Source of the DNA: an uncultured Sterolibacterium sp.
GTDB lineage: Bacteria > Pseudomonadota > Gammaproteobacteria > Burkholderiales > Rhodocyclaceae
DNA length: 64,000 nucleotides
Assembly (NCBI GenBank): GCA_903904605.1
Contig: CAIVDC010000017.1
Location: 51,521-115,520 of the forward strand
Direction: 5' to 3'
Made by a program: the position numbers and the translations under genes. Under the pieces are notes generated by a model, which did no database searches, was not told where the DNA came from, and worked only from the letters and a program-made list of their open reading frames with translations. Of this stretch, positions 1-8,843 are shown piece by piece (the stretch's first letter is position 1; every line of letters begins with the position of its first letter).

Positions 1-1266
1 GCAACGCTGCTCGGCAAGGACGCCGAGCATATCACCGGCAAAAGCGATGCCGAACTGCTTCCCGCGGAAGTCGCCGGGCGCCTGGAATGCTCAGACCGCC
101 AGATCGTCGGGGGTGCGGAGTCGGTGTGCGACGAGGTGATCATTTCGATGGACGGCGGGTCGATCCGCTGCCTATGGCTGAAGTTTCCTGTGCTGGACCC
201 CGGCGGCCTGAGCATTTCCATCGGTGCGATCGTGCTCGACATGTCCCGGCAGGACGCCGTCGCGGAAATGAGGCAATCCCTGGAAAGCCTGCGCCTGACC
301 AATCAGGAATTGCAGAAGACCCTGGTCAGCCTGGATCAAATGGCCAGCAGCGATTTGCTGACCGGCGCCTGGAACCGGAGACGGCTCGAAGAAGCCGTGG
401 CCAACGAGATGGATCGCCTGAGGCGTTATGATCACCCGCTGTGTCTGCTGATCATCGATATCGATTTCTTCAAGGGAATTAACGACGATTTCGGTCACGT
501 CGCCGGCGATCAAGTGCTGAAGCAGCTGGCGGCGGTGATTCAATCGACCCTTCGCGCCTCGGACTCCTTGACGCGCTGGGGAGGGGAAGAGTTCGTCGTG
601 CTCTGCCCCAACACCACGCTGTCGACGGTGGCGTTGCTGGCCGAACGGCTGCGCGAGAGGATCGCCAGGGCGGCATATCCTGTGGAAAGAAGTATTACGG
701 CGAGCATCGGCGCCGCCGAATGCCTGGCCGGGGAAAGCTGGGAACAGTGGTTCAAGCGAGCCGACGATGCGCTCTACCAGGCCAAGGCCGGCGGCCGCGA
801 CCAGGTCCGGATTGCGCCGGACGCACAGCAGCGACTGAAGGTCGGCGAGAATGTTTCGGCGAATTTCCTGCAGCTCTTTTGGCGCCCTGCCTACGAATGC
901 GGCCATGCCCTGATCGACGATCAGCACCGGCTTCTGTTCGGCGACGCCAACAAGATCCTCGGCGCGATCCTCTCCGCGCGTCCGGCCGACGAGGTCGCGG
1001 TGGAGATCGACATTCTGATTCGCGATGTTCTTCAGCACTTCGAGGACGAGGAAGCGATCATCACGGCGGCCGGCTTTCCCGGCTTGGCAGAACACGCCGA
1101 GATTCATCGCCGGCTGGTCGAAAAGGCGAGAGCCCTGGTCGGTCATTTTCAAGCCGGGACCTTGGCCATCGGCGAACTATTCCAGTTCCTGGCGCAAGAC
1201 CTGGTCGCCCGGCACATACTGGGGGCCGATCGGGAGTACTTTCCTCATCTGGATGCCCGGCACTAG
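1..1266 (+). CDS. Diguanylate cyclase with N-terminal PAS (partial, starts before window) and C-terminal bacteriohemerythrin domain
   Basis: Frame 1 open from base 1 (ATLLGKDAEHITGKSDAELLP, PAS-like); GGDEF variant WGGEEFVVL; C-terminal hemerythrin pattern (GHALIDDQHRLL...HFEDEE...HAEIHRRL...HILGADREYF). Confidence 0.88.
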   Translation, partial: ATLLGKDAEHITGKSDAELLPAEVAGRLECSDRQIVGGAESVCDEVIISMDGGSIRCLWLKFPVLDPGGLSISIGAIVLDMSRQDAVAEMRQSLESLRLTNQELQKTLVSLDQMASSDLLTGAWNRRRLEEAVANEMDRLRRYDHPLCLLIIDIDFFKGINDDFGHVAGDQVLKQLAAVIQSTLRASDSLTRWGGEEFVVLCPNTTLSTVALLAERLRERIARAAYPVERSITASIGAAECLAGESWEQWFKRADDALYQAKAGGRDQVRIAPDAQQRLKVGENVSANFLQLFWRPAYECGHALIDDQHRLLFGDANKILGAILSARPADEVAVEIDILIRDVLQHFEDEEAIITAAGFPGLAEHAEIHRRLVEKARALVGHFQAGTLAIGELFQFLAQDLVARHILGADREYFPHLDARH

Positions 1267-1678
1267 CCCCGGCGGAAATTATTTTCCGTCCAGACCTGCA
1301 ATAGATTGCGATTGGACGTATCCGGCGCTTCCGTCGACAAACCCGGGAATGTCGATCAACGCTGCGGAGGCGCTGGCTTTGTTGCGAGGGATGGGGACGC
1401 GAGTTCGGGCGCCTCCGGCCAGGCATGATTGCGCGGCCGCAGGCCATGTTCATCGTCCGGGCTCGGGCGGATCGGAATTGGCCTGGGAACAGGGTCATGT
1501 TATTATTCGCAATTAAAGTCAGGGCTGCAAAAGCTCTGCAGGCCCTGGGTAAGAGCACGGCAACACATCGGTTTCTAGGGGCTCTGCGGTGTTCCCGGTG
1601 TCCTGGCATGTCGCCGGATCGGAACAATTCAGCCTTCCCCGTTTTGCTCCATTTCTCAATGTCGCCTGGTAGCTTCGC

Positions 1679-3583
1679 ATGTTTGAATACGTCCGCAACA
1701 ATCAAAAGCTCGTCCAACTTTTCCTCGCCCTGATCACCCTGCCCTTCGCCTTCTGGGGCGTCGAGTCCTACGTCCGCAATGCCGGAGTCGGCGATGACGT
1801 CGCCAGCGTCGGCGGCAGCAAGATCTCCCAGCAGGAATTGCAGAACGCCCTGCGCGAGCAGGAGACGCGGATGCGTGCCAGTCTCGGGAGCAACTACAAT
1901 CCGGCCATGTTCGACAACCCCGAGGTGCGGCGCGCCGTTCTCGAGTCGCTGGTCAACCAGCGCATGCTCGTGCTGCAAGCCAGAAAATCCGGTCTGATGA
2001 CGAGCGATGCCATGCTCGGGCAGATCATCCAGTCGGTCCCCGCCTTTGCCGAGAACGGCAAGTTTTCGCGGCAACTCTACGACGCCTATGTGGCGTCGCA
2101 AGGCCTGAGCCAGCCGGAGTTCGAGGCGCGCCTGCGTCAGGACATCAACCTGCAGCAACTCCTCGGCGCCGTTCGCGACGGCAGCGTTGCGGCCCGCCTG
2201 ACCGAAGACCGGTGGGTCGCCGCCTTGCAGGAGGAGCGTGAAGTGAGCGAGGCAGCGTATAAGCCCGAGCAGTTCACCGCAGAGGTGAAACTCGGTGCCG
2301 ATGCCGCCAAGAATTTTTATGACGCCAATCGCAAGGCCTTCGAGACGCCCGCGCGGGTCCGCGCAGAATATCTGGTGCTGAGCCAGGATAACCTGGCGGC
2401 GCAGATCACCGTGAGCGAGGATGAGATCAAGAACTGGTACCAGTCTCATGCCGACAGCTACAAGCAGAACGAGGAGCGCAAGGCCAGCCACATTCTGATC
2501 AAGGCCGCAAAGGATGCGCCGGCCGCCGAGGTTAAAGCGGCGCAGGCCAAGGCCGAAGGGATCCTGGCACAGTTGAAGAAGAGCCCCGGCGACTTTGCCA
2601 AGCTGGCCAGGCAGTATTCGCAGGATCCGGGCTCCGCCGAGAAGGGCGGCGACCTCGGCTGGTTTTCCCACGGCATGATGGTGAAGCCCTTCGAGGATGC
2701 GGCCTTCGGCTTGAAAGAGCATGAACTGAGCGGCGTCGTCCGCTCGGATTTCGGTTTCCACATCATCCGGCTGGACGGCATCAGGGCGGAGAAACTGAAG
2801 CCGCTCGATGACGTGAGCGCCGACATCAGTGCCGACCTGAAGCGTCAGGCTGCGATGAAGAAATACGCCGAGATGGCCGAAGCGTTCACCAATACCGTGT
2901 ACGAGCAGGCGGACAGCCTCAAGCCGGCGGCGGACAAGTTCAAGCTGACGATCCAGCAGAGCCCGTGGATCGTCAAGGGCGGGCAGGCCGCTGCTCCGCT
3001 CGACAACCCGAAGCTGCTCGCGGCCCTGTTTTCCGATGATGCGGTGAAGAACAAGCGCAACACCGAGGTGGTCGAGGTCGCCCCCAGCACGCTGGTCGGG
3101 GCGCATGTCCTGGAGTACAAGCCCTCGGAACTTCAGCCGCTGGAGACCGTGCGCAAAGCGATCGAGGAGCGCCTGACGCGCGAGGCGGCGGCCAAGCTCG
3201 CGCGTGCCGCCGGCGAGGCCGCCTTGGCCAAGCTAAGCCACGGCGACAAGGTCGATCTGTCCTGGGGACCGGTGCGGGCCGTTTCGCGCCTGAGCGCCTC
3301 CGGTCTCAGCTCCGACGCCTTGCGCGCCGTGTTCCACGCCGATGTCGCCAAGCTGCCGGCCTATGCCGGCGAAGCCGCGCCCGACGGCAGCTATTTCTTC
3401 TACCGCATATCCCAGGTGAAGCCTTTCGTCGCCGCCAAGGCACCGGACGATAAGATCAAGATGCTCCGCCAGCAGTACGAGAAAGTCATCAGCGACGAGG
3501 AGTTCTCGGCCTGGGTTGCCGCTTTGCGGCTGCGCTACCCGGTGGAGATCTCCAAGGAAGCGCTGGACACCAAGGATCGCTAG
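1679..3583 (+). CDS. ppiD: SurA N-terminal / parvulin-type peptidylprolyl isomerase PpiD
   Basis: N-terminal [31 protein letters not shown] membrane anchor; parvulin domain [11 protein letters not shown]...[28 protein letters not shown]. Confidence 0.92.
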   Translation: MFEYVRNNQKLVQLFLALITLPFAFWGVESYVRNAGVGDDVASVGGSKISQQELQNALREQETRMRASLGSNYNPAMFDNPEVRRAVLESLVNQRMLVLQARKSGLMTSDAMLGQIIQSVPAFAENGKFSRQLYDAYVASQGLSQPEFEARLRQDINLQQLLGAVRDGSVAARLTEDRWVAALQEEREVSEAAYKPEQFTAEVKLGADAAKNFYDANRKAFETPARVRAEYLVLSQDNLAAQITVSEDEIKNWYQSHADSYKQNEERKASHILIKAAKDAPAAEVKAAQAKAEGILAQLKKSPGDFAKLARQYSQDPGSAEKGGDLGWFSHGMMVKPFEDAAFGLKEHELSGVVRSDFGFHIIRLDGIRAEKLKPLDDVSADISADLKRQAAMKKYAEMAEAFTNTVYEQADSLKPAADKFKLTIQQSPWIVKGGQAAAPLDNPKLLAALFSDDAVKNKRNTEVVEVAPSTLVGAHVLEYKPSELQPLETVRKAIEERLTREAAAKLARAAGEAALAKLSHGDKVDLSWGPVRAVSRLSASGLSSDALRAVFHADVAKLPAYAGEAAPDGSYFFYRISQVKPFVAAKAPDDKIKMLRQQYEKVISDEEFSAWVAALRLRYPVEISKEALDTKDR

Positions 3584-4368
3584 CCGGGTGCGTGGGCCAG
3601 CGTCGTGGTGTTGAAGCCGGCGTCGACGTACATGATCTCGCCGGTGACGGCGCTGGCAAGGTCGGAGCAGAGGAAGGCGGCGACGTTGCCGACTTCCTCG
3701 ATGGTGACGTTGCGGCGCAAGGGCGCGTTTTGCGAATTGATGGACAGGAGCTTGCCGAAATTGGCGATGCCGGCGGCCGCCAGGGTCTTGATCGGACCTG
3801 CGGAGATGGCATTGACGCGCGTTCCCTCGGGGCCGAGACAGGTGGCCAGATAGCGCACCGAGGATTCCAGACTGGCCTTGGCCAGGCCCATCACGTTGTA
3901 ATAGGGGACGGTGCGCACCGCGCCCAGGTAGGTCAGCGCCAGTAGCGCTCCGTTACGGCCTTTCATCAGCGGCCGCGCGCCTTTGGCCAGGGCGGGAAAA
4001 CTGTAGGCGGAAACCTCGTGGGCGATGCGGAAGGACTCGCGCGTAAGCCCGGAGAGGAAATCGCCCTCGAGCGCCTCGTTGGGCGCGTAGGCGATCGAAT
4101 GCACCAGGCTGTCCAGTCCGCCCCACTGCTTGCCGATGGCGGCGAACAGGGCATCGATCTGGGCATCGTCGGCGACGTCGCAAGCGTAGATCAGTTGGCT
4201 GTCGAACTCCGCCGCGAGCTTGGCGACGCGTTCCAGGACACGCTCGTTCTGGTAGGTGAAGGCGAGTTCCGCGCCTTCGCGGTGCATGGCCTTGGCGATG
4301 CCATAGGCGATCGAACGGTTGGAAAGCAGGCCCGTGATCAGAATGCGCTTGCCGGTCAAAAAACCCAT
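3580..4368 (-). CDS. fabI: Enoyl-[acyl-carrier-protein] reductase (NADH) FabI
   Basis: [41 protein letters not shown]-x6-K catalytic region ([20 protein letters not shown]). Confidence 0.96.
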   Translation of the reverse strand: MGFLTGKRILITGLLSNRSIAYGIAKAMHREGAELAFTYQNERVLERVAKLAAEFDSQLIYACDVADDAQIDALFAAIGKQWGGLDSLVHSIAYAPNEALEGDFLSGLTRESFRIAHEVSAYSFPALAKGARPLMKGRNGALLALTYLGAVRTVPYYNVMGLAKASLESSVRYLATCLGPEGTRVNAISAGPIKTLAAAGIANFGKLLSINSQNAPLRRNVTIEEVGNVAAFLCSDLASAVTGEIMYVDAGFNTTTLAHAPG

Positions 4369-4488
4369 CGTTCTTCCCTAGGTGAAATTTTCGCGATTAT
4401 AGCGGATCGTCGCGAGACACGTTGATGCCATGTCCCCGGCCAGGGTAAACGCAAAGCGAGATCGCGTGCGGATTGTTCGACGGAAGCC

Positions 4489-4537
4489 TTGACGACGACC
4501 CATCTCCGGCCATCGCTTGGCGGCCGGGCGTCGTCAA
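4489..4537 (-). terminator. Long hairpin at the 3' end of mtfA (possible terminator)
   Basis: TTGACGACG (4489-4497) pairs with CGTCGTCAA (4529-4537), with internal CCGGCC/GGCCGG pairing; overlaps the mtfA stop codon. No clear U-tract. Confidence 0.45.
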
Positions 4538-5277
4538 TGTCCCGGATCCTGACGGTAAAACAGCCGCAATTGCTCGTATACGTCCGGATACTGATCGTGG
4601 AGCAGACTGGGGTTCTCGAAGAAGGCCTCGCTCATGACCGCGAAGAACTCGGCCGGCGATTCCGCGCCATAGGGGTCGAGCACCGTCTCCTCCCGGCTAT
4701 CGACGCACGCGCGGAAGTCCTCGAAGGCGGCCGCGAAGGCGCCGATCCACAGGCGCCGCGACATGCCCGGATGCAGCGGCGGCAGACCGTCGGCCGGGCC
4801 GCTTTTCATGTCGAGCTTGTGGGCGAATTCGTGGATGACGATGTTGATCCCGCCGGCCTCGTCGGCTTCGTCGAACCAGGACAGCAGGACCGGTCCTCCT
4901 TCCCAGGCTTCTCCCAGCACCGTGTCGTCGTACTCATGGACGAAGCCGGCGTCGTCCATGACCTGTCGGGGAATCACGAAGTCGCCGGGATAAACGACGA
5001 TGCCGAGCCAGCCGCGGTACCAGTCGAGACCGAGCTTGAGCACCGGCAGGCAGGCCTGCAGGGCGATGGAAAGCTGGACGGCCTCGGTCAGGACCAGACC
5101 CCGGGCGCCATGCCATTCCTTTTCAGCGATCAACTCCAGGGCCAGTTGGCGCAACCGCACCCGCTCCTCCGGAGCAAGATGGCCGAGAAAGGGCAGGCCG
5201 GACTCGACCTGCCGCCAGCGCTCCTGTGCAATCCTGACCGCGGGGCCGCGCCAGCGTCTGAACAGGCCGCGGATCAT
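4534..5277 (-). CDS. mtfA: Zinc-dependent peptidase, MtfA (M90) family
   Basis: MIRGLFRRWRGPAVRIAQERW...; HEFAHKLDMKSG zinc motif; ends VMSEAFFENPSLL..YPDVYEQLRLFYRQDP. Start overlaps upstream stop (ATGA). Confidence 0.92.
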   Translation of the reverse strand: MIRGLFRRWRGPAVRIAQERWRQVESGLPFLGHLAPEERVRLRQLALELIAEKEWHGARGLVLTEAVQLSIALQACLPVLKLGLDWYRGWLGIVVYPGDFVIPRQVMDDAGFVHEYDDTVLGEAWEGGPVLLSWFDEADEAGGINIVIHEFAHKLDMKSGPADGLPPLHPGMSRRLWIGAFAAAFEDFRACVDSREETVLDPYGAESPAEFFAVMSEAFFENPSLLHDQYPDVYEQLRLFYRQDPGH

Positions 5278-6203
5278 GGCATCCCGGGGTGCCAGCGGCG
5301 CGAAGTGGTGAGATAGACGCCCGAGAGTATCAGCAGGATGCCGACCAGATGGTACAGGCCGGGCCTCTCCCCGAGAAACATGATCGACAGCAGGGTGCCG
5401 AATGCCGGCATCAGATTCATGAACAGGCCGGCCTTGTTGCTGCCGACCTCCGCGACCGCCCGGTTCCAGAAGATGAAACCCAGCAGCGCCGGGAACAGGC
5501 CGGCATAGGCGATGGCCGAGTAGGCGGCCAGGCTCGGTTTGATGGTCTGGCCGCCGGCGATTTCCCACGCGTAAAAGGGCGCCAGACCGAGGATGCCGGC
5601 TGCGCAGATGGCGGCGAGAAAGGCCAGCGGGTGCAGCCCTTCGGGCCGCCGGGCGAGCAGCACGGTGTACAGTGCCCAACTGAACATGGCGGCCAGCACC
5701 CAGAGATCGCCGGGGTTGGGGCGCAACTCGATGAGCAGCGACGGCTCGCCGTGGGACACGATGGCGAGCACGCCGAAGAGCGAGATCACGACCCCGAGCC
5801 ACTCGCCGAGACGCAGCCCCTTGCCGAGCAGGGCCCAGGAGAGTGCGATGATCATGATCGGCGTGGCGGAAGCGAGGAGCGCGCCGTTGGTTGCCGTGGT
5901 CAGGGACAGGCCGGTGTAGGTGAGGGCATTGTGGCAGGCGCCGCCGCACAAGCCGAGCAGCGTCAGTATCCGCCAATGCCTGGCCAGGTCCCGCCACTGC
6001 GAGCGGACATGGGGCCAGGCCCAGGGCAGCAGGCAGATCAAGGCGATCATCCAGCGCCAGAAGCTCAGGGCGATCGGGGGCACCTCGCCGCGGATGCCGC
6101 GTCCGACGACCCAGTTGCCAGACCAGAACAGGACTGTGAGCAGGAGAAGGATGTAGGCCAGGGCGTGGCCCTGCAGTTTGGGCGAGTCTTCTTCTTTGCG
6201 CAT
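5274..6203 (-). CDS. EamA/DMT family transporter
   Basis: About 10 hydrophobic segments, two EamA repeats (FWSGNWVVGRGIRGEVPPIALSFWRW...; LGERPGLYHLVGILLILSGVYL). Confidence 0.9.
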   Translation of the reverse strand: MRKEEDSPKLQGHALAYILLLLTVLFWSGNWVVGRGIRGEVPPIALSFWRWMIALICLLPWAWPHVRSQWRDLARHWRILTLLGLCGGACHNALTYTGLSLTTATNGALLASATPIMIIALSWALLGKGLRLGEWLGVVISLFGVLAIVSHGEPSLLIELRPNPGDLWVLAAMFSWALYTVLLARRPEGLHPLAFLAAICAAGILGLAPFYAWEIAGGQTIKPSLAAYSAIAYAGLFPALLGFIFWNRAVAEVGSNKAGLFMNLMPAFGTLLSIMFLGERPGLYHLVGILLILSGVYLTTSRRWHPGMP

Positions 6204-6266
6204 CGCTGACGACCATTTTGTCCGGACACTATGCGATTGCGGGGGAAATGTCCAATGGCCGGACGG

Positions 6267-7301
6267 TCAGGCCGCGCTCTCCGGCACCACCTCGGGGTAG
6301 TAACACATGTGACCCGTCGCGCAATGTTCGGGACTGTTGCGCAGGCCGCGCGCGAATTCCCCGACCGCTGCGCTGTCCTCGCCGGCCAGTGCCCGGTCCA
6401 GGGTCTGCCGGACCATGCCCAAGCTGGCCAGCTTGCGCGCAGTGGCGCCTTCGCGGCCGGCGATCTTGATCGCCGCGATGCCCGCGCTTAACAGGGCCGG
6501 GATGGCGCACAGCCCGCAAGGCCCCCAGGGCAGTCCCTGGGGCGTCAGCGAGAAGCCGTTGGAGAAGCGGTACCACAGCCATTTCTTGTAGGCCACCTCG
6601 TTCTCCTGCAAGCGGCGTTCTTCATCGCCGTTCAAGGCGCGGCCGTCTCGCCGGTAGTAGCGGGTTTCATAATTGTCGAGGCAGATCGGGCCGCCCAGCT
6701 TGCCCGGCAGATGGATGGTGTGGCAGACGCCTTCCTCGAAGACGCAGCCGTCGTTCTGCATGAACACCTCGAATTCGATTTCCGGCGTCGCCTTGGCCAT
6801 GGCCGTCGCTTCGGCAATGCTGACGTCGCGCGGCAGGATGATGCGCCTGACGCCGAGGTCCAGGTAGAAGCGGGCCGCCTCGCTGTTGCGGCAGGATGCG
6901 ACGGAACTCAGGTGCAGGCGGTAGCCGGGCAGGGCTTCGACCAGGGCCATGATCAGGCCGATGTCGCCGACGATCAGCGCATCGCCGCCGAGGTCGCGGA
7001 AACGCCGGGCGATGTCCGCCAGGGCGACGATCTGCTGCGCGGTGTAGTGCTGGGCATTGAGCACCAGCGACATCCTGCCGCCCCCTTCGTGCGCCAGGCG
7101 CACTGCGGTGCCCAGGTCCTCGTAGCTTTCCAGGTTGCCGAAGATGCGCCGGTTGGCGTTGGCGGTCTTGAAGTTATCCACCCATAGCCGCGGCAGGATG
7201 CCGCAGTAGAACTCGCTGGCGCCTGCGGCGGCGAGCGGCTCGACTTCGGCGACGCGGCTGACCGGCGTGACGATGTTCACGAGCGGCCCCTCATTGACCA
7301 T
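6267..7301 (-). CDS. U32 family (UbiU-like) protein at the end of the qhp operon
   Basis: U32-type TIM barrel; Cys186, Cys193, Cys207 and Cys262/265 (NDGCVFEEGVCHTIHLPGKLGGPIC...GPCGLC) resemble the UbiU [4Fe-4S] cysteine set; IKIAGR resembles the U32 LKIEGR motif. Overlaps the upstream gene by 11 nt. Confidence 0.82.
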   Translation of the reverse strand: MVNEGPLVNIVTPVSRVAEVEPLAAAGASEFYCGILPRLWVDNFKTANANRRIFGNLESYEDLGTAVRLAHEGGGRMSLVLNAQHYTAQQIVALADIARRFRDLGGDALIVGDIGLIMALVEALPGYRLHLSSVASCRNSEAARFYLDLGVRRIILPRDVSIAEATAMAKATPEIEFEVFMQNDGCVFEEGVCHTIHLPGKLGGPICLDNYETRYYRRDGRALNGDEERRLQENEVAYKKWLWYRFSNGFSLTPQGLPWGPCGLCAIPALLSAGIAAIKIAGREGATARKLASLGMVRQTLDRALAGEDSAAVGEFARGLRNSPEHCATGHMCYYPEVVPESAA

Positions 7302-8157
7302 TCACCACGATGCGCGTGAGCCAGCCCTGCGCCACCGCTTCCGCGGCAGAGGCCGACATGGCGCGGCTGTGACGGTAGAACAGGGTGTTGCCGCGCTGGC
7401 TGGTCGGAAGGTCGGCCGCCTTGCCCGGCCGCTCGATGGTCGCGGCGTAGCTCAGGCATTCGCGCTGGCATTCCCGGCCCGGTGCGTAACGCTGGGTCGG
7501 TGCCACGGACAGCGAGCCGATCTTGCACAGCCGGCCCTTGGTGACATAGGCGTAGGGCGCGTGCAAGGCGGCGCTGATGCCGAGGCCGCAGAATACCTGC
7601 GGCCGGGCGTAGGGCGGCAGATCGAGTTCGATGCGGGCGATGGCCAGCTTGTCGAGCAGGGCGCGGAAGGAGCGCCCGCCGAGGCCGTGCGGATAGAGAT
7701 CGGCCCAGACGGCGTTGTCCAGGCGCGGGTCCTTGATCATCTTGCACAGCAGCCGTCCGGCGGCCAGATGCAGATGAGGAAATTCGCGCCGGGCGAAGCT
7801 GGCCACACCCCAGTCATTGACGATCAGTTCGGCTCCTTCCGGCAGCAGCGGAAGGATCTCGCGCAGCCGGTCGATGACCCCGTCGCAGGCGATCGGCGTT
7901 TGCAGGCTGAGGCGGCAGCCGGCCTCCTCGACCAGACGCAGCGCGCGTTCGAGAACCGTCGCGACGGGCAGCAGGAACTCGCAAAATTCGCTGCCGAAAT
8001 AATAGTGCTGCGGCGCGATGCCGGCGAGCAGGGCGGCGAGTGGATCGTCCTCGCCGAGCACCTCCTGCCAGGGCGTCGAGCGGCCCGCCGGGGCTTCTAC
8101 CCAGCGTTTCAGGTCGGCATAGCTGTCCACCGCGACGGCGGCCTCCAATCCGTTCAT
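7291..8157 (-). CDS. U32 family (UbiV-like) protein in the qhp operon
   Basis: YYFGSEFCEF (Cys59) resembles the UbiV N-terminal Cys motif; Cys211, then CX3C (GRECQREC, Cys230/234), resembles the UbiV cluster ligands. Start overlaps the qhpE stop by 4 nt. Confidence 0.78.
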   Translation of the reverse strand: MNGLEAAVAVDSYADLKRWVEAPAGRSTPWQEVLGEDDPLAALLAGIAPQHYYFGSEFCEFLLPVATVLERALRLVEEAGCRLSLQTPIACDGVIDRLREILPLLPEGAELIVNDWGVASFARREFPHLHLAAGRLLCKMIKDPRLDNAVWADLYPHGLGGRSFRALLDKLAIARIELDLPPYARPQVFCGLGISAALHAPYAYVTKGRLCKIGSLSVAPTQRYAPGRECQRECLSYAATIERPGKAADLPTSQRGNTLFYRHSRAMSASAAEAVAQGWLTRIVVNGQ

Positions 8158-8843
8158 GCGCGCCGCCGTTCCGGTCCGTGGTAGCGGGCCTCTGCCCTGA
8201 GCTTCACCGGCACGGCATTCGCCGCCATACCCTGGCAGAGCAGTCGACTGACCCGCGCGGAGAGGCGTGCCGCCGCGAAGCTTGCGCCGCTGGCGCTCGC
8301 ATCGCCGGGAACCGCGCAGGGATGGGCGCCGAAATCGGCGTTGGCGCCGCCCAGCCAGGAAATCTCCGTCTCGGCGCAGCGGGCGTCGCCGCTCACCGCA
8401 ATGCATTGTGGGTAGGCGGCGGGAAACACCGGTGCGCCGCGCGCCGGCGCCGAAGCCACGAGGATGACGCCGGCAGCCGCGGCGCGCTCGCAGGCCAGGC
8501 GCAAGCCGGCATCGGCGCGGCGCACGCCGAGGCTGATATTGATCAAGGCGGCGCCGTCATCGACCAGCCAATTGATGGCGGCAGCGACCTGCGCCGGCGA
8601 ACTGGTCCGCGTTCCGGCAAAGACCTGGGCCGAGAGCAGGCCGATGTCGCCGCCCAGCTCCTTGATCAGGCGGGCGATTTGCGAGCCGTGTCCCAGCCGG
8701 TCGTCGCCGCTTTCAGTGCAGCGGATGCCGCCGTCGTCGCCGGCGGCGAAGCTGCGCGCCGCGACGACGCCCGGCAGGCCGAGGGCGCCGCCGCTGTCGA
8801 CGATGCCGACGAGAAGAGTGCTGCCGACGGCGGCGCCGTTCAT
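8154..8843 (-). CDS. qhpE: Subtilisin-like S8 serine protease, QhpE-type (leader peptidase for the QHNDH gamma subunit)
   Basis: Triad motifs VGIVDSGG, RLGHGSQIA, ASGASFAAAR; position next to the ABC exporter and QHNDH genes. Confidence 0.85.
   Translation of the reverse strand: MNGAAVGSTLLVGIVDSGGALGLPGVVAARSFAAGDDGGIRCTESGDDRLGHGSQIARLIKELGGDIGLLSAQVFAGTRTSSPAQVAAAINWLVDDGAALINISLGVRRADAGLRLACERAAAAGVILVASAPARGAPVFPAAYPQCIAVSGDARCAETEISWLGGANADFGAHPCAVPGDASASGASFAAARLSARVSRLLCQGMAANAVPVKLRAEARYHGPERRRA

Noticed and set aside
1267-1678. Short ORFs (1425-1733) and a possible tRNA in the gap upstream of ppiD
   Set aside because: No cloverleaf or conserved TPsiC box found by eye; ORF translations look random.
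1061-3106. 681-aa minus-strand ORF opposite ppiD
   Set aside because: Low-complexity, His/Arg/Leu-rich antisense translation typical of high-GC codon bias; ppiD on the plus strand is clearly real.
6267-8157. Reading the two U32 genes simply as collagenase-like peptidases
   Set aside because: The conserved Cys layouts match UbiU/UbiV-type Fe-S proteins better, and the qhp context gives no need for a second protease. A housekeeping ubiquinone role cannot be fully excluded without a genome search.
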